Positions 7,823 to 17,263 of a stretch of DNA of 64,000 bases are shown here, piece after piece (position 1 is the stretch's first letter; each line of letters begins with the position of its first letter). The notes under the pieces were generated by a model. That model saw only the letters and a program-made list of their open reading frames with translations, was not told where the DNA came from and did not search any database. Source of the DNA: Streptomyces hawaiiensis (GTDB lineage Bacteria > Actinomycetota > Actinomycetes > Streptomycetales > Streptomycetaceae); assembly GCF_004803895.1 (NCBI RefSeq), contig NZ_CP021978.1:7812001-7876000 (forward strand), in the 5' to 3' direction. Made by a program: the position numbers and the translations under genes.

Positions 7823-9367
7823 ATGAGATATCGCACCAGAGTGACGGCCCCCGCGACCGTCCTGATCGGCACGGCGGCGGCGCTGACCACGGGGATCCCG
7901 GCCCAGGCGGCCGGCAGGACCGGCGCCACCCCGGGCCCGGAGACCCTCGGCGACCCCGTCTACCCCGCCCTCGGCAACGACGGATACCGCGTCTCGGCCT
8001 ACCACCTCGACTTCGCGTACGACGCCACGACCAGGCTCGTCGAGGCCACCGCGACCCTGGCCATCCGCACCACCCAGGCCCTGAGCCGCTTCTCCCTGGA
8101 CGCGCGCGGCCTGGACGTCCGCTCCGTCCGGGTCGACGGCCGCACCGCCGCCTTCGAGCAGGTGGCCGAGAAGCTGCGGATCACCCCCGCCCGAAAGCTC
8201 CCGGCGAAAACCCGCGTCACCGTGTCCGTGGCCTACGGCGCCGACCCGCGCCGGACCCCGCCGCCCGCCGGCGGCTGGGTGGCCACCCCGGACGGGTTCG
8301 CGGTGTGCTGCCAGCCGGACCTGGCGCACACCGTCTTCCCCTGCAACGACCACCCCTCCGACAAGGCCGACTTCACCTTCCGCCTCACCGTGCCCGCCGG
8401 ACTGCGGGGCGTCGCCAGCGGCCGGCTGGTGCGCACCGAGCAGCTGGCAGGCGACCGGACCGCGTACACGTACCGCTCCGGTTCGCCGATCGCCACCGAG
8501 GTCGTGCAGATCACCGTCGGCGACTACGTGATCAAGGACCGGCAGGGCCCGCACGGGCTGCCGCTGCGCGATGTCGTCCCCGTCGCCCGGGCCGCCGCCC
8601 TGGAGCCCGCCCTGGCGCTCACCCCGGCCCTGGTGTCCTGGGTCGAGCAGCGGCTCGGCGCGTACCCCTTCGAGACGTACGGCCTGCTGCCCTGCAACAA
8701 CGACGCCCCGGACGCCTTCGACTTCACGGGCCTGGAGACCCAGACACTCACGATCTACAAGCCGAACTACCTCCTCCAGGAGGAGAGCAAGATCGGCTCG
8801 CACATGATGCACGAGCTGGTCCACTCGTACTTCGGCAACAGCGTCAGCCCCGCCACCTGGGCCGACCTGTGGCTGAACGAGGGCCACGCCGACTTCTACG
8901 GGCTGCTCTACCGCTACGAGCGCGGCTGGCCCGACTCCCTGGGCATGACCTCGCTGGAAGCCCGCATGAAGCACACCTACGCCCAGGGCGACCAGTGGCG
9001 TCGCGACTCGGGGCCGGTCGCGGCGCCCAACGCGGCCAATCTGTTCGACGGCCAGCGCTACCTGGGCGGCGTGCTCGTGCTGTACGCGCTGCGGCAGCAG
9101 GTCGGCGAGGCGGCCTTCACGGCCCTGGAGCGTGTGTTCCTGGAGCGGTACCGCGACTCCGCCGCCTCCACGCAGGACTACATCGCCGTCGCCTCGGAGG
9201 TCTCCGGTCAGGACCTCTCCGGCTTCCTGCGGGAGTGGCTGTACGGCACGAAGACGCCGCGGATGCCGGGTCACCCGGACTGGACGGTGACGCCGGTGAA
9301 GGCGTCCCTCTCGGCGCCGCGCGACCGGAGGGACAGCCACCATCACGAGAACTCCGCGACGCTGTAG
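7823..9367 (+). CDS. Secreted M1-family metallopeptidase
   Basis: 514 residues with a signal peptide (RYRTRVTAPATVLIGTAAAL...AQA). The gluzincin zinc site is complete: His330-Glu331 and His334 in HELVH, with Glu353 in NEGHADF 19 residues later. The exopeptidase GAMEN motif typical of M1 aminopeptidases is replaced by a segment around FTGLETQTLTIYKP, so true aminopeptidase activity is uncertain. Residues ~50-270 form the M1 beta-sandwich N-domain, with the catalytic helical domain after it. The ATG at 7823 gives the signal peptide; its ribosome site (AAAGCGGA) is weak. Confidence 0.88.
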   Translation: MRYRTRVTAPATVLIGTAAALTTGIPAQAAGRTGATPGPETLGDPVYPALGNDGYRVSAYHLDFAYDATTRLVEATATLAIRTTQALSRFSLDARGLDVRSVRVDGRTAAFEQVAEKLRITPARKLPAKTRVTVSVAYGADPRRTPPPAGGWVATPDGFAVCCQPDLAHTVFPCNDHPSDKADFTFRLTVPAGLRGVASGRLVRTEQLAGDRTAYTYRSGSPIATEVVQITVGDYVIKDRQGPHGLPLRDVVPVARAAALEPALALTPALVSWVEQRLGAYPFETYGLLPCNNDAPDAFDFTGLETQTLTIYKPNYLLQEESKIGSHMMHELVHSYFGNSVSPATWADLWLNEGHADFYGLLYRYERGWPDSLGMTSLEARMKHTYAQGDQWRRDSGPVAAPNAANLFDGQRYLGGVLVLYALRQQVGEAAFTALERVFLERYRDSAASTQDYIAVASEVSGQDLSGFLREWLYGTKTPRMPGHPDWTVTPVKASLSAPRDRRDSHHHENSATL

Positions 9368-9381
9368 GAAGCCGGCGCGCC

Positions 9382-10476
9382 TCAGTCGAGCCGGGCGCTC
9401 AGTCCGCCCGGCTCGATCTCGCCGGTCCGCTGCTGCGGGATGACGACCCCGCCCTGCTGGAGCGCCACCGTGCGGGCCGGGGCGGGGATGCGGATGCCCT
9501 CCAGGCGGTACCGCTTGTGCAGGCGCTTGATGAACTCGTGCTTGATCCGGTACTGGTCGCTGAACTCGCCGACGCCCAGGATGACGGTGAAGCCGATGCG
9601 GGAATCGCCGAAGGTGTGGAACCGGATGATGGGCTCATGGTCCGGCACGGCGCCGTCCACCTCGGTCATCGTCTCCGCGATGACCTCGTTGGTCACCCGC
9701 TCCACGTGCTCCAGGTCGCTGTCGTAGGCCACCCCGACCTGGACCAGGATGGTCAGCTGTTCCTCGGGGCGCATGAAGTTGGTCATGTTCGCCTGCGCGA
9801 GCTGACCGTTGGGGAGCACGACGAGGTTGTTGGACAGGTTGCGGATCGTCGTCTGCCGCCAGTTGATGTCCTCGACGTAGCCCTCCTCGCCGCTGCTGAG
9901 CTTGATGTAGTCACCGGGCTGGACGGTCTTGGAGGCGAGGATGTGGATGCCCGCGAAGAGGTTGGCGAGGGTGTCCTGCAACGCCAGCGCGACCGCCAGG
10001 CCGCCGACACCCAGGGCGGTGAGCATCGGGGCTATGGAGATCCCCAGCGTCTGCAGCACCACCAGGAAGCCGATCGACAGGACCAGGATCCGGGTGATGT
10101 TGACGAAGATCGTGGCCGATCCGGCGACACCGGAACGGGACTGGGTGACGGTGCGCACCAGTCCGGTGACCACCCTCGCCGCCGACACCGTCGCCACGAA
10201 GATGAGCAGCACGGTGAGCACCTGGTTGGTGGTGTGCTGCACCGTGCGGGTCAGCGGCAGCACCGCAGCCGCACCCGCCACGCCGCCCACGACCGCGGCC
10301 CAGGGCACCACGGCCCGCAGCGCGTGCACGATCACGTCATCGCCGGTCCAGCGGGTGCGGTCGGCGTGCCCGCCCAGCCAGCGCAGCAGGACACGCAGCG
10401 CGAACGCCGCCAGCAGACCCGAGGCGAGGGCGATGCCGGCGAACAGCAGATCGTCCACGGTGAGCGCCCGGTTCAC
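9382..10476 (-). CDS. MscS-family mechanosensitive ion channel
   Basis: 364 residues. N-terminal membrane segments occur at about residues 8-30, 58-75, 85-105 and 128-150. The pore-lining helix follows (MLTALGVGGLAVALALQDTLANLFAGI), then the MscS beta domain (VQPGDYIKLSSGEEGYVEDINWRQTTIRNLSNNLVVLPN, split by SGEEG). It should release solutes from the inner membrane under hypo-osmotic stress. The GTG at 10476 follows a GGGGGTG site. It converges with the M1 peptidase gene, 14 bases apart. Confidence 0.93.
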   Translation of the reverse strand: MNRALTVDDLLFAGIALASGLLAAFALRVLLRWLGGHADRTRWTGDDVIVHALRAVVPWAAVVGGVAGAAAVLPLTRTVQHTTNQVLTVLLIFVATVSAARVVTGLVRTVTQSRSGVAGSATIFVNITRILVLSIGFLVVLQTLGISIAPMLTALGVGGLAVALALQDTLANLFAGIHILASKTVQPGDYIKLSSGEEGYVEDINWRQTTIRNLSNNLVVLPNGQLAQANMTNFMRPEEQLTILVQVGVAYDSDLEHVERVTNEVIAETMTEVDGAVPDHEPIIRFHTFGDSRIGFTVILGVGEFSDQYRIKHEFIKRLHKRYRLEGIRIPAPARTVALQQGGVVIPQQRTGEIEPGGLSARLD

Positions 10477-10706
10477 CGGTCACCCCCGGGGCGGGGAACC
10501 GCGGCGAACGCCGCCACCAACGGCCGGATGTGAAGTCTCGTCACGTCGTCACCTGCTCGTCTTCCGGGATGCTCGAAGGTGCCCGACCACCCTGACCCGC
10601 GGTCGGCGCGATCGTTCATCCTGCCGTATCCCGAACGGGGTTCCGTACCGCGGACGGGGGTGAGCGCAGGGTGAGTTACTGCACATGACGCACTGTCACG
10701 CCCGGG

Positions 10707-11783
10707 TCAGATCACCTTCAGCCGCACCAGCGCCCCCAGCGTCAGCGCGCCCGGCACCAGCGGGAGCCAGACGGTGATCACCCGGAAGGCCAGGACCACC
10801 GCCGTGGCCACCGCGGCCGGGCCGCCCGCCGCCACCAGCGCCACGACCAGCGCCGCCTCCACCGAGCCGATCCCGCCCGGCGTGGGCACCAGCGCGACGG
10901 CGACCGTCGCCGCCAGGTAGGCCACCGCCATGTGCGCCACCGGGACGTCCAGCCCCAGCGCCCGCCCCACCAGCACCAGTACGGACGCCTGCAGCGCCGG
11001 GAAGGCGAAGGCCCCGCCCCACAGCGCCAGGGCCCGCGCCGGACGCGTGTGCACCGAGCGTGCCTCGCCGAGCGCCGTCCGCAGGAAGGACACCAGAGCC
11101 GAGCGCAGCCGCCGTACGAGGGCGAGCACGGCCGCTGCGATCACGAGCACCACCGCGACGCCGGCCAGCAGCGGCCCGAACGCCGTCTCCGGCACCAGCG
11201 CGCCGAGGCTCAGGGCGTCGGGGAACGCGATGAGCAGGACACCGAGCAGGGCCACCCGGCCGACGCTCTCCGCCAGCAGATACAGCGCGAGGGCGGCCGA
11301 GGAGCGGGCGAGCGGCAGCCCGCACACCGTCATGAACCGCAGGTTGACCGCGCTCGCGCCCAGCCCGGTCGGCAGCAGGTGGTTGGCCGCTCCCGCCGCG
11401 AACTGCGTGGCCAGCAGCCGTCGTCGGGGCAGCCGCTCGACGACCGCGCCCTGCCGGGTGCAGGCGGCGGCGACCCAGGTCAGACAGGTCGCTCCGGCCG
11501 CGGCCAGCAGCCAGGGCCACTCGGCGGTGCCGAGATGCGCGAAACCGGCGGCCAGCACCGACCGGTGTCGCACCGCGACCACGGTGACGAGCAGGAGCGG
11601 GAGCAGACACAGGATCTGCCGCAGGCGGCGGACCGGGACGCGACGGGGGAGTCGTCCCGGGCGGAGTTCGGGGAGTTGTACCGCTGTCACATCTCCCGAG
11701 GCTGTCCAGGACGGGCCAACTGCGGGTTGCGGGAGCGGGGACTGGGGATTGCGCGCGGGAAGCGGCTGCGTGGGGAGCGTCAT
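10707..11783 (-). CDS. UPF0104/lysylphosphatidylglycerol synthase-type membrane protein
   Basis: 358 residues with about eight hydrophobic segments (ILCLLPLLLVTVVAV, WPWLLAAAGATCLTWVA, LLAGVAVVLVIAAAVLALV and others). The family-typical loops AAGAANHLLPTGLGASAVNLRFM and VALVPTPGGIGSVEAALVVALVAAG mark the flippase-like N-terminal domain of the MprF/AglD superfamily. It lacks the cytosolic synthase domain, so lysyl transfer is not expected. The ATG at 11783 has AAAGG 5 bases upstream; a TTG at 11849 would add 22 Ser/Pro-rich residues. It is divergent from the SoxR-type ABC exporter. Confidence 0.8.
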   Translation of the reverse strand: MTLPTQPLPARNPQSPLPQPAVGPSWTASGDVTAVQLPELRPGRLPRRVPVRRLRQILCLLPLLLVTVVAVRHRSVLAAGFAHLGTAEWPWLLAAAGATCLTWVAAACTRQGAVVERLPRRRLLATQFAAGAANHLLPTGLGASAVNLRFMTVCGLPLARSSAALALYLLAESVGRVALLGVLLIAFPDALSLGALVPETAFGPLLAGVAVVLVIAAAVLALVRRLRSALVSFLRTALGEARSVHTRPARALALWGGAFAFPALQASVLVLVGRALGLDVPVAHMAVAYLAATVAVALVPTPGGIGSVEAALVVALVAAGGPAAVATAVVLAFRVITVWLPLVPGALTLGALVRLKVI

Positions 11784-11861
11784 CGGGGCCTTTGCGCGGA
11801 GGGACGGGGAAGAGGGGGATCGGGCCGATTGTGCGGGATGTCGGGACAATGTGCGAGCTTC

Positions 11862-11892
11862 TTGACCTCAAGATTGATTGAGGTTCTACGGT
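11862..11892 (+). promoter_or_regulatory. SoxR-type (MerR-family) promoter
   Basis: A -35 TTGACC at 11862-11867 and a -10 TACGGT at 11887-11892 are separated by 19 bases, the stretched spacer typical of MerR-family control. An 18-base dyad CCTCAAGATTGATTGAGG at 11866-11883 fills the spacer and differs at few positions from the SoxR box CCTCAAGTTAACTTGAGG. The predicted start of transcription falls within a base or so of the ATG at 11900, so the mRNA is probably leaderless. Confidence 0.75.
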
Positions 11893-11899
11893 CGTCTCC

Positions 11900-13789
11900 A
11901 TGAGTATGGAGACCACAGCGTGGACACAGCTGCACAGCGTCATGAACGCCGAACAGGAACGCCGTCCCTTCGCCGCGGCGACCCTGCGCCGCATCGGCGC
12001 GTTCGCCCGCCCGCACCGGCGCCGCATCGCCCTCTTCGTCCTGCTGGGCGTGGGCACCGCCCTGCTGGCCGTGGCGACGCCCGTGCTGGCCGGGTGGGTC
12101 GTGGACACGATCGTCTCGGACGGTGACGAGGGCAGGGTCGTACGCCTCGCCCTGCTCATCGCGCTGATCGCGGTGGCGGAGGCGACGCTGGGCATCCTCG
12201 GCCGGAGGCTGTCGGCGACGCTGGGCGAACACCTCATCCTCGATCTGCGCACGGCCGTCTTCGACCATGTGCAGCGCATGCCGGTCGCGTTCTTCACACG
12301 TACTCGTACGGGCGCCCTCGTCTCCCGGCTCAACAACGACGTCATCGGCGCCCAGCGCGCGTTCAGCAACACCCTCTCCGGGGTGGTCAGCAACGTCGTC
12401 ACCCTCCTGCTCACCCTCGCGGTGATGCTCACGCTGTCCTGGCAGATCACCCTGCTGGCGCTGGTGCTGCTGCCGGTGTTCGTGATCCCGGCGCGGCGCA
12501 TGGGCAGCCGGATGGCCCGGATGCAGCGTGAGGCGGCGACGCTGAACGCGGCGATGGGCACCCGCATGACCGAGCGGTTCTCCGCCCCCGGTGCCACGCT
12601 GGTCAAGCTCTTCGGGCGGCCGGAGGAGGAGTCGCGGGAGTTCGCCGAGCGGGCCCGTCGGGTCGCGGACATCGGGATACGGACGGCGACCGCCCAGGCG
12701 GCCTTCATCACCGCCCTCACCCTGGTCTCGGCCCTTGCCCTGGCCCTGGTCTACGGCCTCGGCGGCTGGTTCGCCCTGCGCGGTGCCCTGGAACCGGGCG
12801 CGGTCGTGGCGCTCGCGCTGCTCCTGACCCGGCTCTACGCGCCGCTGACCGCGCTCGCGGGGGCACGCGTCGAGATGATGAGCGCGCTGGTCAGCTTCGA
12901 GCGGGTCTTCGAGGTGCTCGATCTCAGGCCGCTCATCGAGGAGAAGCCGGACGCGCGCCCGGTGCCCGAGGGGCCCGTGGCGGTCGAGTTCGACGGGGTC
13001 CGCTTCGGCTACCCTGCCGCCGACAAGGTCTCCCTGGCCTCCCTGGAGGAGGTCGCGTCCCTGGACAAGCGAGGCGGCGACGAGGTCCTGCACGGCCTGT
13101 CCTTCCGTGCCGAACCCGGCCAGACCGTGGCACTCGTCGGCTCCTCCGGCGCGGGCAAGTCGACCATCGCGCAGCTGATGCCGCGCCTGTACGACACCGA
13201 CGAGGGGGCCGTGCGCATCGGCGGCGTCGACGTCCGCGACCTCACGGCGCGGTCACTGCGGCAGACCCTGGGCATGGTCACCCAGGACGGCCACCTCTTC
13301 CACGACACCGTCCGCGCCAACCTCCTGCTCGCCCGCCCCGAGGCCACGGAGGACGAGCTGTGGGACGCCCTGGGCCGGGCCCGCCTCGACACCCTCGTAC
13401 GGTCCCTGCCCGACGGCCTCGACACCGTCGTCGGCGAACGCGGCTACCGCCTCTCCGGCGGCGAACGCCAGCGCATGACCATCGCCCGGCTGCTGCTGGC
13501 CCGCCAGCGCGTCGTGATCCTCGACGAGGCCACCGCCCACCTCGACAACACCTCCGAGGCCGCCGTCCAGGAAGCCCTCACCGAAGCCCTCGAAGGCCGC
13601 ACGGCCGTCGTGATCGCCCACCGCCTGTCCACCGTCCGCGCGGCGGATCAGATCCTGGTCGTCGAGGCCGGCCGGATCGTGGAACGGGGCACGCACGAGG
13701 AACTCCTGGCGGCGGGGCAGCGGTACGCGGAGCTGTACCGCACCCAGTTCGACACGGCGCGGGCCCCCGAGGTGGAGGAGGCGGCGTAG
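11900..13789 (+). CDS. ABC exporter (TMD-NBD fusion), probable SoxR target
   Basis: 629 residues. Six membrane helices lie within residues ~40-320, and the nucleotide-binding domain in ~350-615 has Walker A GSSGAGKST, signature LSGGERQR, Walker B VVILDEAT and H-loop IAHRLST. All motifs are canonical, so a homodimer is expected. A Ser/Glu-rich insertion (ADKVSLASLEEVASLDKRGGDEV) precedes Walker A. The SoxR-type promoter directly upstream and the genomic setting make it the likely equivalent of the SoxR-regulated exporter SCO7008, thought to respond to redox-active compounds. There is no ribosome site before the ATG, consistent with leaderless translation. Confidence 0.9.
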   Translation: MSMETTAWTQLHSVMNAEQERRPFAAATLRRIGAFARPHRRRIALFVLLGVGTALLAVATPVLAGWVVDTIVSDGDEGRVVRLALLIALIAVAEATLGILGRRLSATLGEHLILDLRTAVFDHVQRMPVAFFTRTRTGALVSRLNNDVIGAQRAFSNTLSGVVSNVVTLLLTLAVMLTLSWQITLLALVLLPVFVIPARRMGSRMARMQREAATLNAAMGTRMTERFSAPGATLVKLFGRPEEESREFAERARRVADIGIRTATAQAAFITALTLVSALALALVYGLGGWFALRGALEPGAVVALALLLTRLYAPLTALAGARVEMMSALVSFERVFEVLDLRPLIEEKPDARPVPEGPVAVEFDGVRFGYPAADKVSLASLEEVASLDKRGGDEVLHGLSFRAEPGQTVALVGSSGAGKSTIAQLMPRLYDTDEGAVRIGGVDVRDLTARSLRQTLGMVTQDGHLFHDTVRANLLLARPEATEDELWDALGRARLDTLVRSLPDGLDTVVGERGYRLSGGERQRMTIARLLLARQRVVILDEATAHLDNTSEAAVQEALTEALEGRTAVVIAHRLSTVRAADQILVVEAGRIVERGTHEELLAAGQRYAELYRTQFDTARAPEVEEAA

Positions 13790-13864
13790 CGGGGTGAACG
13801 CCTCCCCGGACCGGTCCGTACTCCTCTCGAGTACTTCCGCACCGTCCGCACCCGGAGAGGCGAC

Positions 13865-14377
13865 GTGTCCCAGCAGCAACCGCTCGTACGATCCGACCGC
13901 CGGACCCCGTCCCGCGCCCGACGGCTGCGCACCGTCGCGGCGGCGGCCGGGGTCCTGGTCGTGCTTCCCCTCGTCACGGCCTGCGGCGGCGGTGACGACG
14001 GCCCGCCGGCCGGCGACGGCGAGGCGGCGGCGAAGCCGAGCACGTCCGCCGCTGCCGCCGCCGGGGTCGTCGCGCCGGCCAAGGTGGAGGTGATCGCCGG
14101 TCTGACCGGCTGCAAGGCGAAGATCCGCACCGAGGCGGACGAGCTGCGCGAGGGCGTGTGCCACACCGAGAAGGGCGACTACCTCATCACCACGTTCCCC
14201 GAGGAGAAGCTCAAGGAGACCTGGCTGGAAGCGGCCCGCGTGTACGGGGGCACCTACCTCGTCGGCATGCGCTGGGTGGTCAGCGGGAAGCCGGCGCTGC
14301 TGGAGTCCTTCCGCGCGAAGCTCGGCGGCACGATCAGGGAGCTGCGGGGCATCGGCCCCGAACCGGGCGAGGAGTGA
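13865..14377 (+). CDS. Lipoprotein of unknown function
   Basis: 170 residues. An Arg-rich N-terminus and hydrophobic stretch lead to a lipobox (LVTAC) with Cys40, then a Gly/Ala/Ser linker of about 25 residues. The small C-terminal domain holds two cysteines (TGCKAKI, GVCHTE) that may pair, and resembles small actinobacterial periplasmic binding folds. The GTG at 13865 follows GGAGAGG. It lies between the exporter and the two-component genes; its operon membership is unclear. I do not recognise a specific family. Confidence 0.75.
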   Translation: MSQQQPLVRSDRRTPSRARRLRTVAAAAGVLVVLPLVTACGGGDDGPPAGDGEAAAKPSTSAAAAAGVVAPAKVEVIAGLTGCKAKIRTEADELREGVCHTEKGDYLITTFPEEKLKETWLEAARVYGGTYLVGMRWVVSGKPALLESFRAKLGGTIRELRGIGPEPGEE

Positions 14378-14469
14378 CAGCTCCCTTTCGATTTCAGCTG
14401 GTGGGCGTCATGATGGTGCGGCTCGGCACATGAGCCGCCCCCTCGGCGGCCTCGGAGATTGAGTTCGTC

Positions 14470-16098
14470 GTGGTCGCCACCTTTCGTCGCCATTCGCTCG
14501 CGGGCGAGATGCTGGTGCTCCAGCTCGCCATCGTCGTGGTGGTGCTGCTGGCTGTCGCCGCGGTCTCCCTCGCCCAGTCCCAGGCCACCTTCAACCGCGT
14601 CGAGGGCCGCCGGGTGAGCGCGCTCGCCGAGCAGCTGGCCGCCAACCCGCTGGTGCGCAGCCAGCTGGTGCGTCCCGCGCCGGGGGAGGCGCTCGCCCCG
14701 CTGGTGCTCGCCACGCAGGCGCAGTCGGGGGTGACGTCGGTGACAGTGGCCGACGGGGCCGGGCGGATCGTCAGCTCCACCGACCCGACGGTGATCGGCG
14801 AGCGGATGCGGCTCGGGCCGGGCAGCGCCCGGGGGCGGGGCTGGTCCGGGCAGTCCACCCTGGACGGCAACCGCGAGCTGGCCGCCCAGGTGCCCGTCTT
14901 CGGAGCCACCGAGGAGAACCTGGGCCGGATCCTCGGCACGGTGATGATCGGCGAGGCCGATCCGACCGTGTGGCAGCGGCTCAACGGCGCCTCCTCCTAC
15001 CTGCTCGCCTATCTGGGCATCGCCAGCGGACTCGGCGTGGCCGGTTCCTGGCTGCTGGCGCGGCGGGTGAAACGGCAGACCCTCGGGCTGGAGCCGGGCG
15101 AGATCGCCGGGCTCGCCGAGCACCGGGAGGCGATGCTGTACGGGATCGCCGAGGGCGTGATCGCCCTGGACCCGCAGCACCGGCTCACCCTCGTCAACGA
15201 CATGGGCCGCCGGCTGCTCGACCTGCCCGAGGACTGCGTCGGCCAGAGCCTGGAGGGGCTCGGCATCGACGGGCGGCTGCGTGACGTGCTGTCCGGCACG
15301 GCGGCCGGCGAGCGCGACGAGGTCGTCGTCCGCCACGGCCGGGTCCTGGTGATGAACCGGATGACCGTCACCAAGGACGGCCGGTCCCTCGGCTCGGTCA
15401 CCACCCTGCGCGACCGCACCGAACTGGCCCGACTGGAGCAGGAGATCGGCTCCTTCCGCAGCTCCTCCGAACTGCTGCGCGCGCAGGCGCATGAATTCGC
15501 CAACCAGCTGCACACCATCTCGGGGCTGATCCAGATCGGCGAGCAGGACGAAGTCGTGCGCTACATCCGCGCGTTGAGTCGGCACCGCCAGTCCCTGGAC
15601 GTCACCCTCAGCCGCCGGGTCCGGGACACCGCGGTGGCCGCCCTGCTGATGGCGAAGGCGTCCCTCGCGGCGGAACGGAAGGTCAGCCTGCGGATCTCGG
15701 ACGACACCGCGCTGGAGCGCCTCGCCCCGGAGGACGCCGCCGACGTGGCGACCGTGGTGGGCAACCTGGTGGACAACGCCGTCGACGCCGCTGCCGCCCG
15801 GGACGACGCCTGGGTGGAGGTCGCGCTGCGGCAGGACGCCTCCAGCGTGGAGATCGCGGTCCGCGACTCCGGGCCGGGCGTGGCTCCCGAACTGGCCCGC
15901 GAGGTCTTCTCCCACGGCTTCACCACCAAGGCCGCCCGCGAGGGCGAGCGCGGCATCGGACTGGCCCTGACCAAGCTGGTCTGCGAACGGCACGGGGGAG
16001 AGATCTCGGTGGCCAACACCCCCGAAGGGGCCGTGTTCACCGCACGCATGACCGTCAGCCACCTCACCGGCACGGTGGCGGAAGGAGCGGCCCCATGA
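14470..16098 (+). CDS. Sensor histidine kinase, CitA/DcuS (SpoOB-type) family
   Basis: 542 residues. Membrane segments at ~15-36 and ~178-195 bracket an extracytoplasmic sensor domain (GVTSVTVADGAGRIVSSTDPTVIGERM, the PAS-like fold of citrate/dicarboxylate sensors). A cytoplasmic PAS region follows (ALDPQHRLTLVNDMGRRLLDL). The SpoOB-type dimerisation helix carries the phospho-acceptor His341 (AQAHEFANQLHTISGLIQ). The ATPase domain has NLVDNAVDAA, DSGPGVAP and GERGIGLAL. The ligand is probably a small carboxylate, by family; no transporter gene is adjacent to confirm it. It overlaps the response regulator by ATGA. Confidence 0.9.
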   Translation: MVATFRRHSLAGEMLVLQLAIVVVVLLAVAAVSLAQSQATFNRVEGRRVSALAEQLAANPLVRSQLVRPAPGEALAPLVLATQAQSGVTSVTVADGAGRIVSSTDPTVIGERMRLGPGSARGRGWSGQSTLDGNRELAAQVPVFGATEENLGRILGTVMIGEADPTVWQRLNGASSYLLAYLGIASGLGVAGSWLLARRVKRQTLGLEPGEIAGLAEHREAMLYGIAEGVIALDPQHRLTLVNDMGRRLLDLPEDCVGQSLEGLGIDGRLRDVLSGTAAGERDEVVVRHGRVLVMNRMTVTKDGRSLGSVTTLRDRTELARLEQEIGSFRSSSELLRAQAHEFANQLHTISGLIQIGEQDEVVRYIRALSRHRQSLDVTLSRRVRDTAVAALLMAKASLAAERKVSLRISDDTALERLAPEDAADVATVVGNLVDNAVDAAAARDDAWVEVALRQDASSVEIAVRDSGPGVAPELAREVFSHGFTTKAAREGERGIGLALTKLVCERHGGEISVANTPEGAVFTARMTVSHLTGTVAEGAAP

Positions 16099-16796
16099 CC
16101 GCGGCAAGCGACAAGGCGGGCACGATCGACGTCCTCGTGGTCGACGACGACTTCATGGTGGCCAGGGTCCACCGCGCGTTCGTCGAACGCGTCGAGCCGT
16201 TCCGCGTCGTCGGTACGGCCCACACGGGCGCACAGGCCATCGAGACGGTCGACGAACTGCGCCCCGACCTCGTCCTGCTCGACCTGTACCTCCCCGACCT
16301 CTTCGGGCTCGACGTCATTCCCCGGCTGCGCACCGCCGGCCACGACTGCGACGTCATGGTCATCAGTGCGGCGACGGAGGCCGACACCGTACGCGGCGCG
16401 GTCCGCCGCGGTGTGGTCGACTATCTGCTCAAGCCCTTCGAGTTCGACGATCTGCGTCCTCGCCTGGAGCGCTACGCCGCCCAGCGGGGCCGGCTGCTCA
16501 CGACGGTGGTCCGGGGCCAGGCGGACGTGGACCGCGTCCTGGCAGGCGCCTTCGTCCCCGCACCGGCCCACACCCTGCCCAAGGGCATGAGCGTGGAGAC
16601 CGCCGAACTCGTCGAGCGGGCCCTGCGCGAGGCGGACGGCACCCTGTCCGCCACCGAGTGCGCGGCCGTCACCGGCGTGTCCCGGGTCAGCGCCCGCCGC
16701 TACCTGGAGTACTTCCACGGCACGGGCAGCGCGGAGGTGTCCCTGCGCTACGGCGCCGCCGGCCGGCCGGAACGCCGCTACGGCTGGCGGGCCTGA
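16095..16796 (+). CDS. Response regulator, CitB/DcuR family
   Basis: 233 residues. The receiver domain has acidic residues in VVDDDF, phospho-acceptor Asp63 in LVLLDLYLPD and the Lys of LLKPFEF. A linker leads to a C-terminal helix-turn-helix (LSATECAAVTGVSRVSARRYLEYF) as in DcuR/CitB-like regulators. It is translationally coupled to the kinase by a 4-base overlap. Its last 19 bases overlap the end of the convergent MarR gene. Confidence 0.92.
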   Translation: MTAASDKAGTIDVLVVDDDFMVARVHRAFVERVEPFRVVGTAHTGAQAIETVDELRPDLVLLDLYLPDLFGLDVIPRLRTAGHDCDVMVISAATEADTVRGAVRRGVVDYLLKPFEFDDLRPRLERYAAQRGRLLTTVVRGQADVDRVLAGAFVPAPAHTLPKGMSVETAELVERALREADGTLSATECAAVTGVSRVSARRYLEYFHGTGSAEVSLRYGAAGRPERRYGWRA

Positions 16797-17257
16797 GCCG
16801 CCACCCGCAGCCCCGCCGCGGGGCCCGTTTCCTCGTGGTGGGCCTGCACGCGCCGCAGCAGGGAGGCGAGTTGCTCCCGTTCGGCCTCGCTCAGCGGCGT
16901 CAGGAGGTCGTCGTCCGCGGACGCGATGTCGGCGCTGAGATGGTCGAGGGCGGTCCTGCCCTCCGGGGTGATGCGGACGTCGACGCGGCGGCGGTCGGTG
17001 AGGCTGCGGACGCACTCGACCTGCCCCGCGTCGGCCAGGTCCTTCACGATCTTCGCGAGGTCACTGGCGTTCATGTCCAGCCGGGCGGCCAGCACGCCCT
17101 TGGGTTGCGGACCGAGGTCGGCGACCAGGGTCAGCACGGTCAGGTGCCACAACCGCAGCCCTCTGGCGGTGAGCTTCTCCGACAGGGTGCGGCGGGCGGC
17201 CTTTCCCGTCGCGTACATCAGGTACGCGCTGAGGTTCAGCACGCTGGGCGGCGTCAT
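16778..17257 (-). CDS. MarR-family transcriptional regulator
   Basis: 159 residues. A winged helix-turn-helix (GVLAARLDMNASDLAKIVKDLADAGQVECVRSLTDRRRVDVRITPEG) is flanked by dimerisation helices. The ATG at 17257 has no ribosome site; a promoter ends 6 bases before it, suggesting a leaderless mRNA. It overlaps the end of the convergent response-regulator gene. Its neighbour cchA is on the same strand upstream-wise but belongs to a separately iron-controlled unit. The ligand is unknown. Confidence 0.88.
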   Translation of the reverse strand: MTPPSVLNLSAYLMYATGKAARRTLSEKLTARGLRLWHLTVLTLVADLGPQPKGVLAARLDMNASDLAKIVKDLADAGQVECVRSLTDRRRVDVRITPEGRTALDHLSADIASADDDLLTPLSEAEREQLASLLRRVQAHHEETGPAAGLRVAAQARQP

Positions 17258-17263
17258 GCGTGA

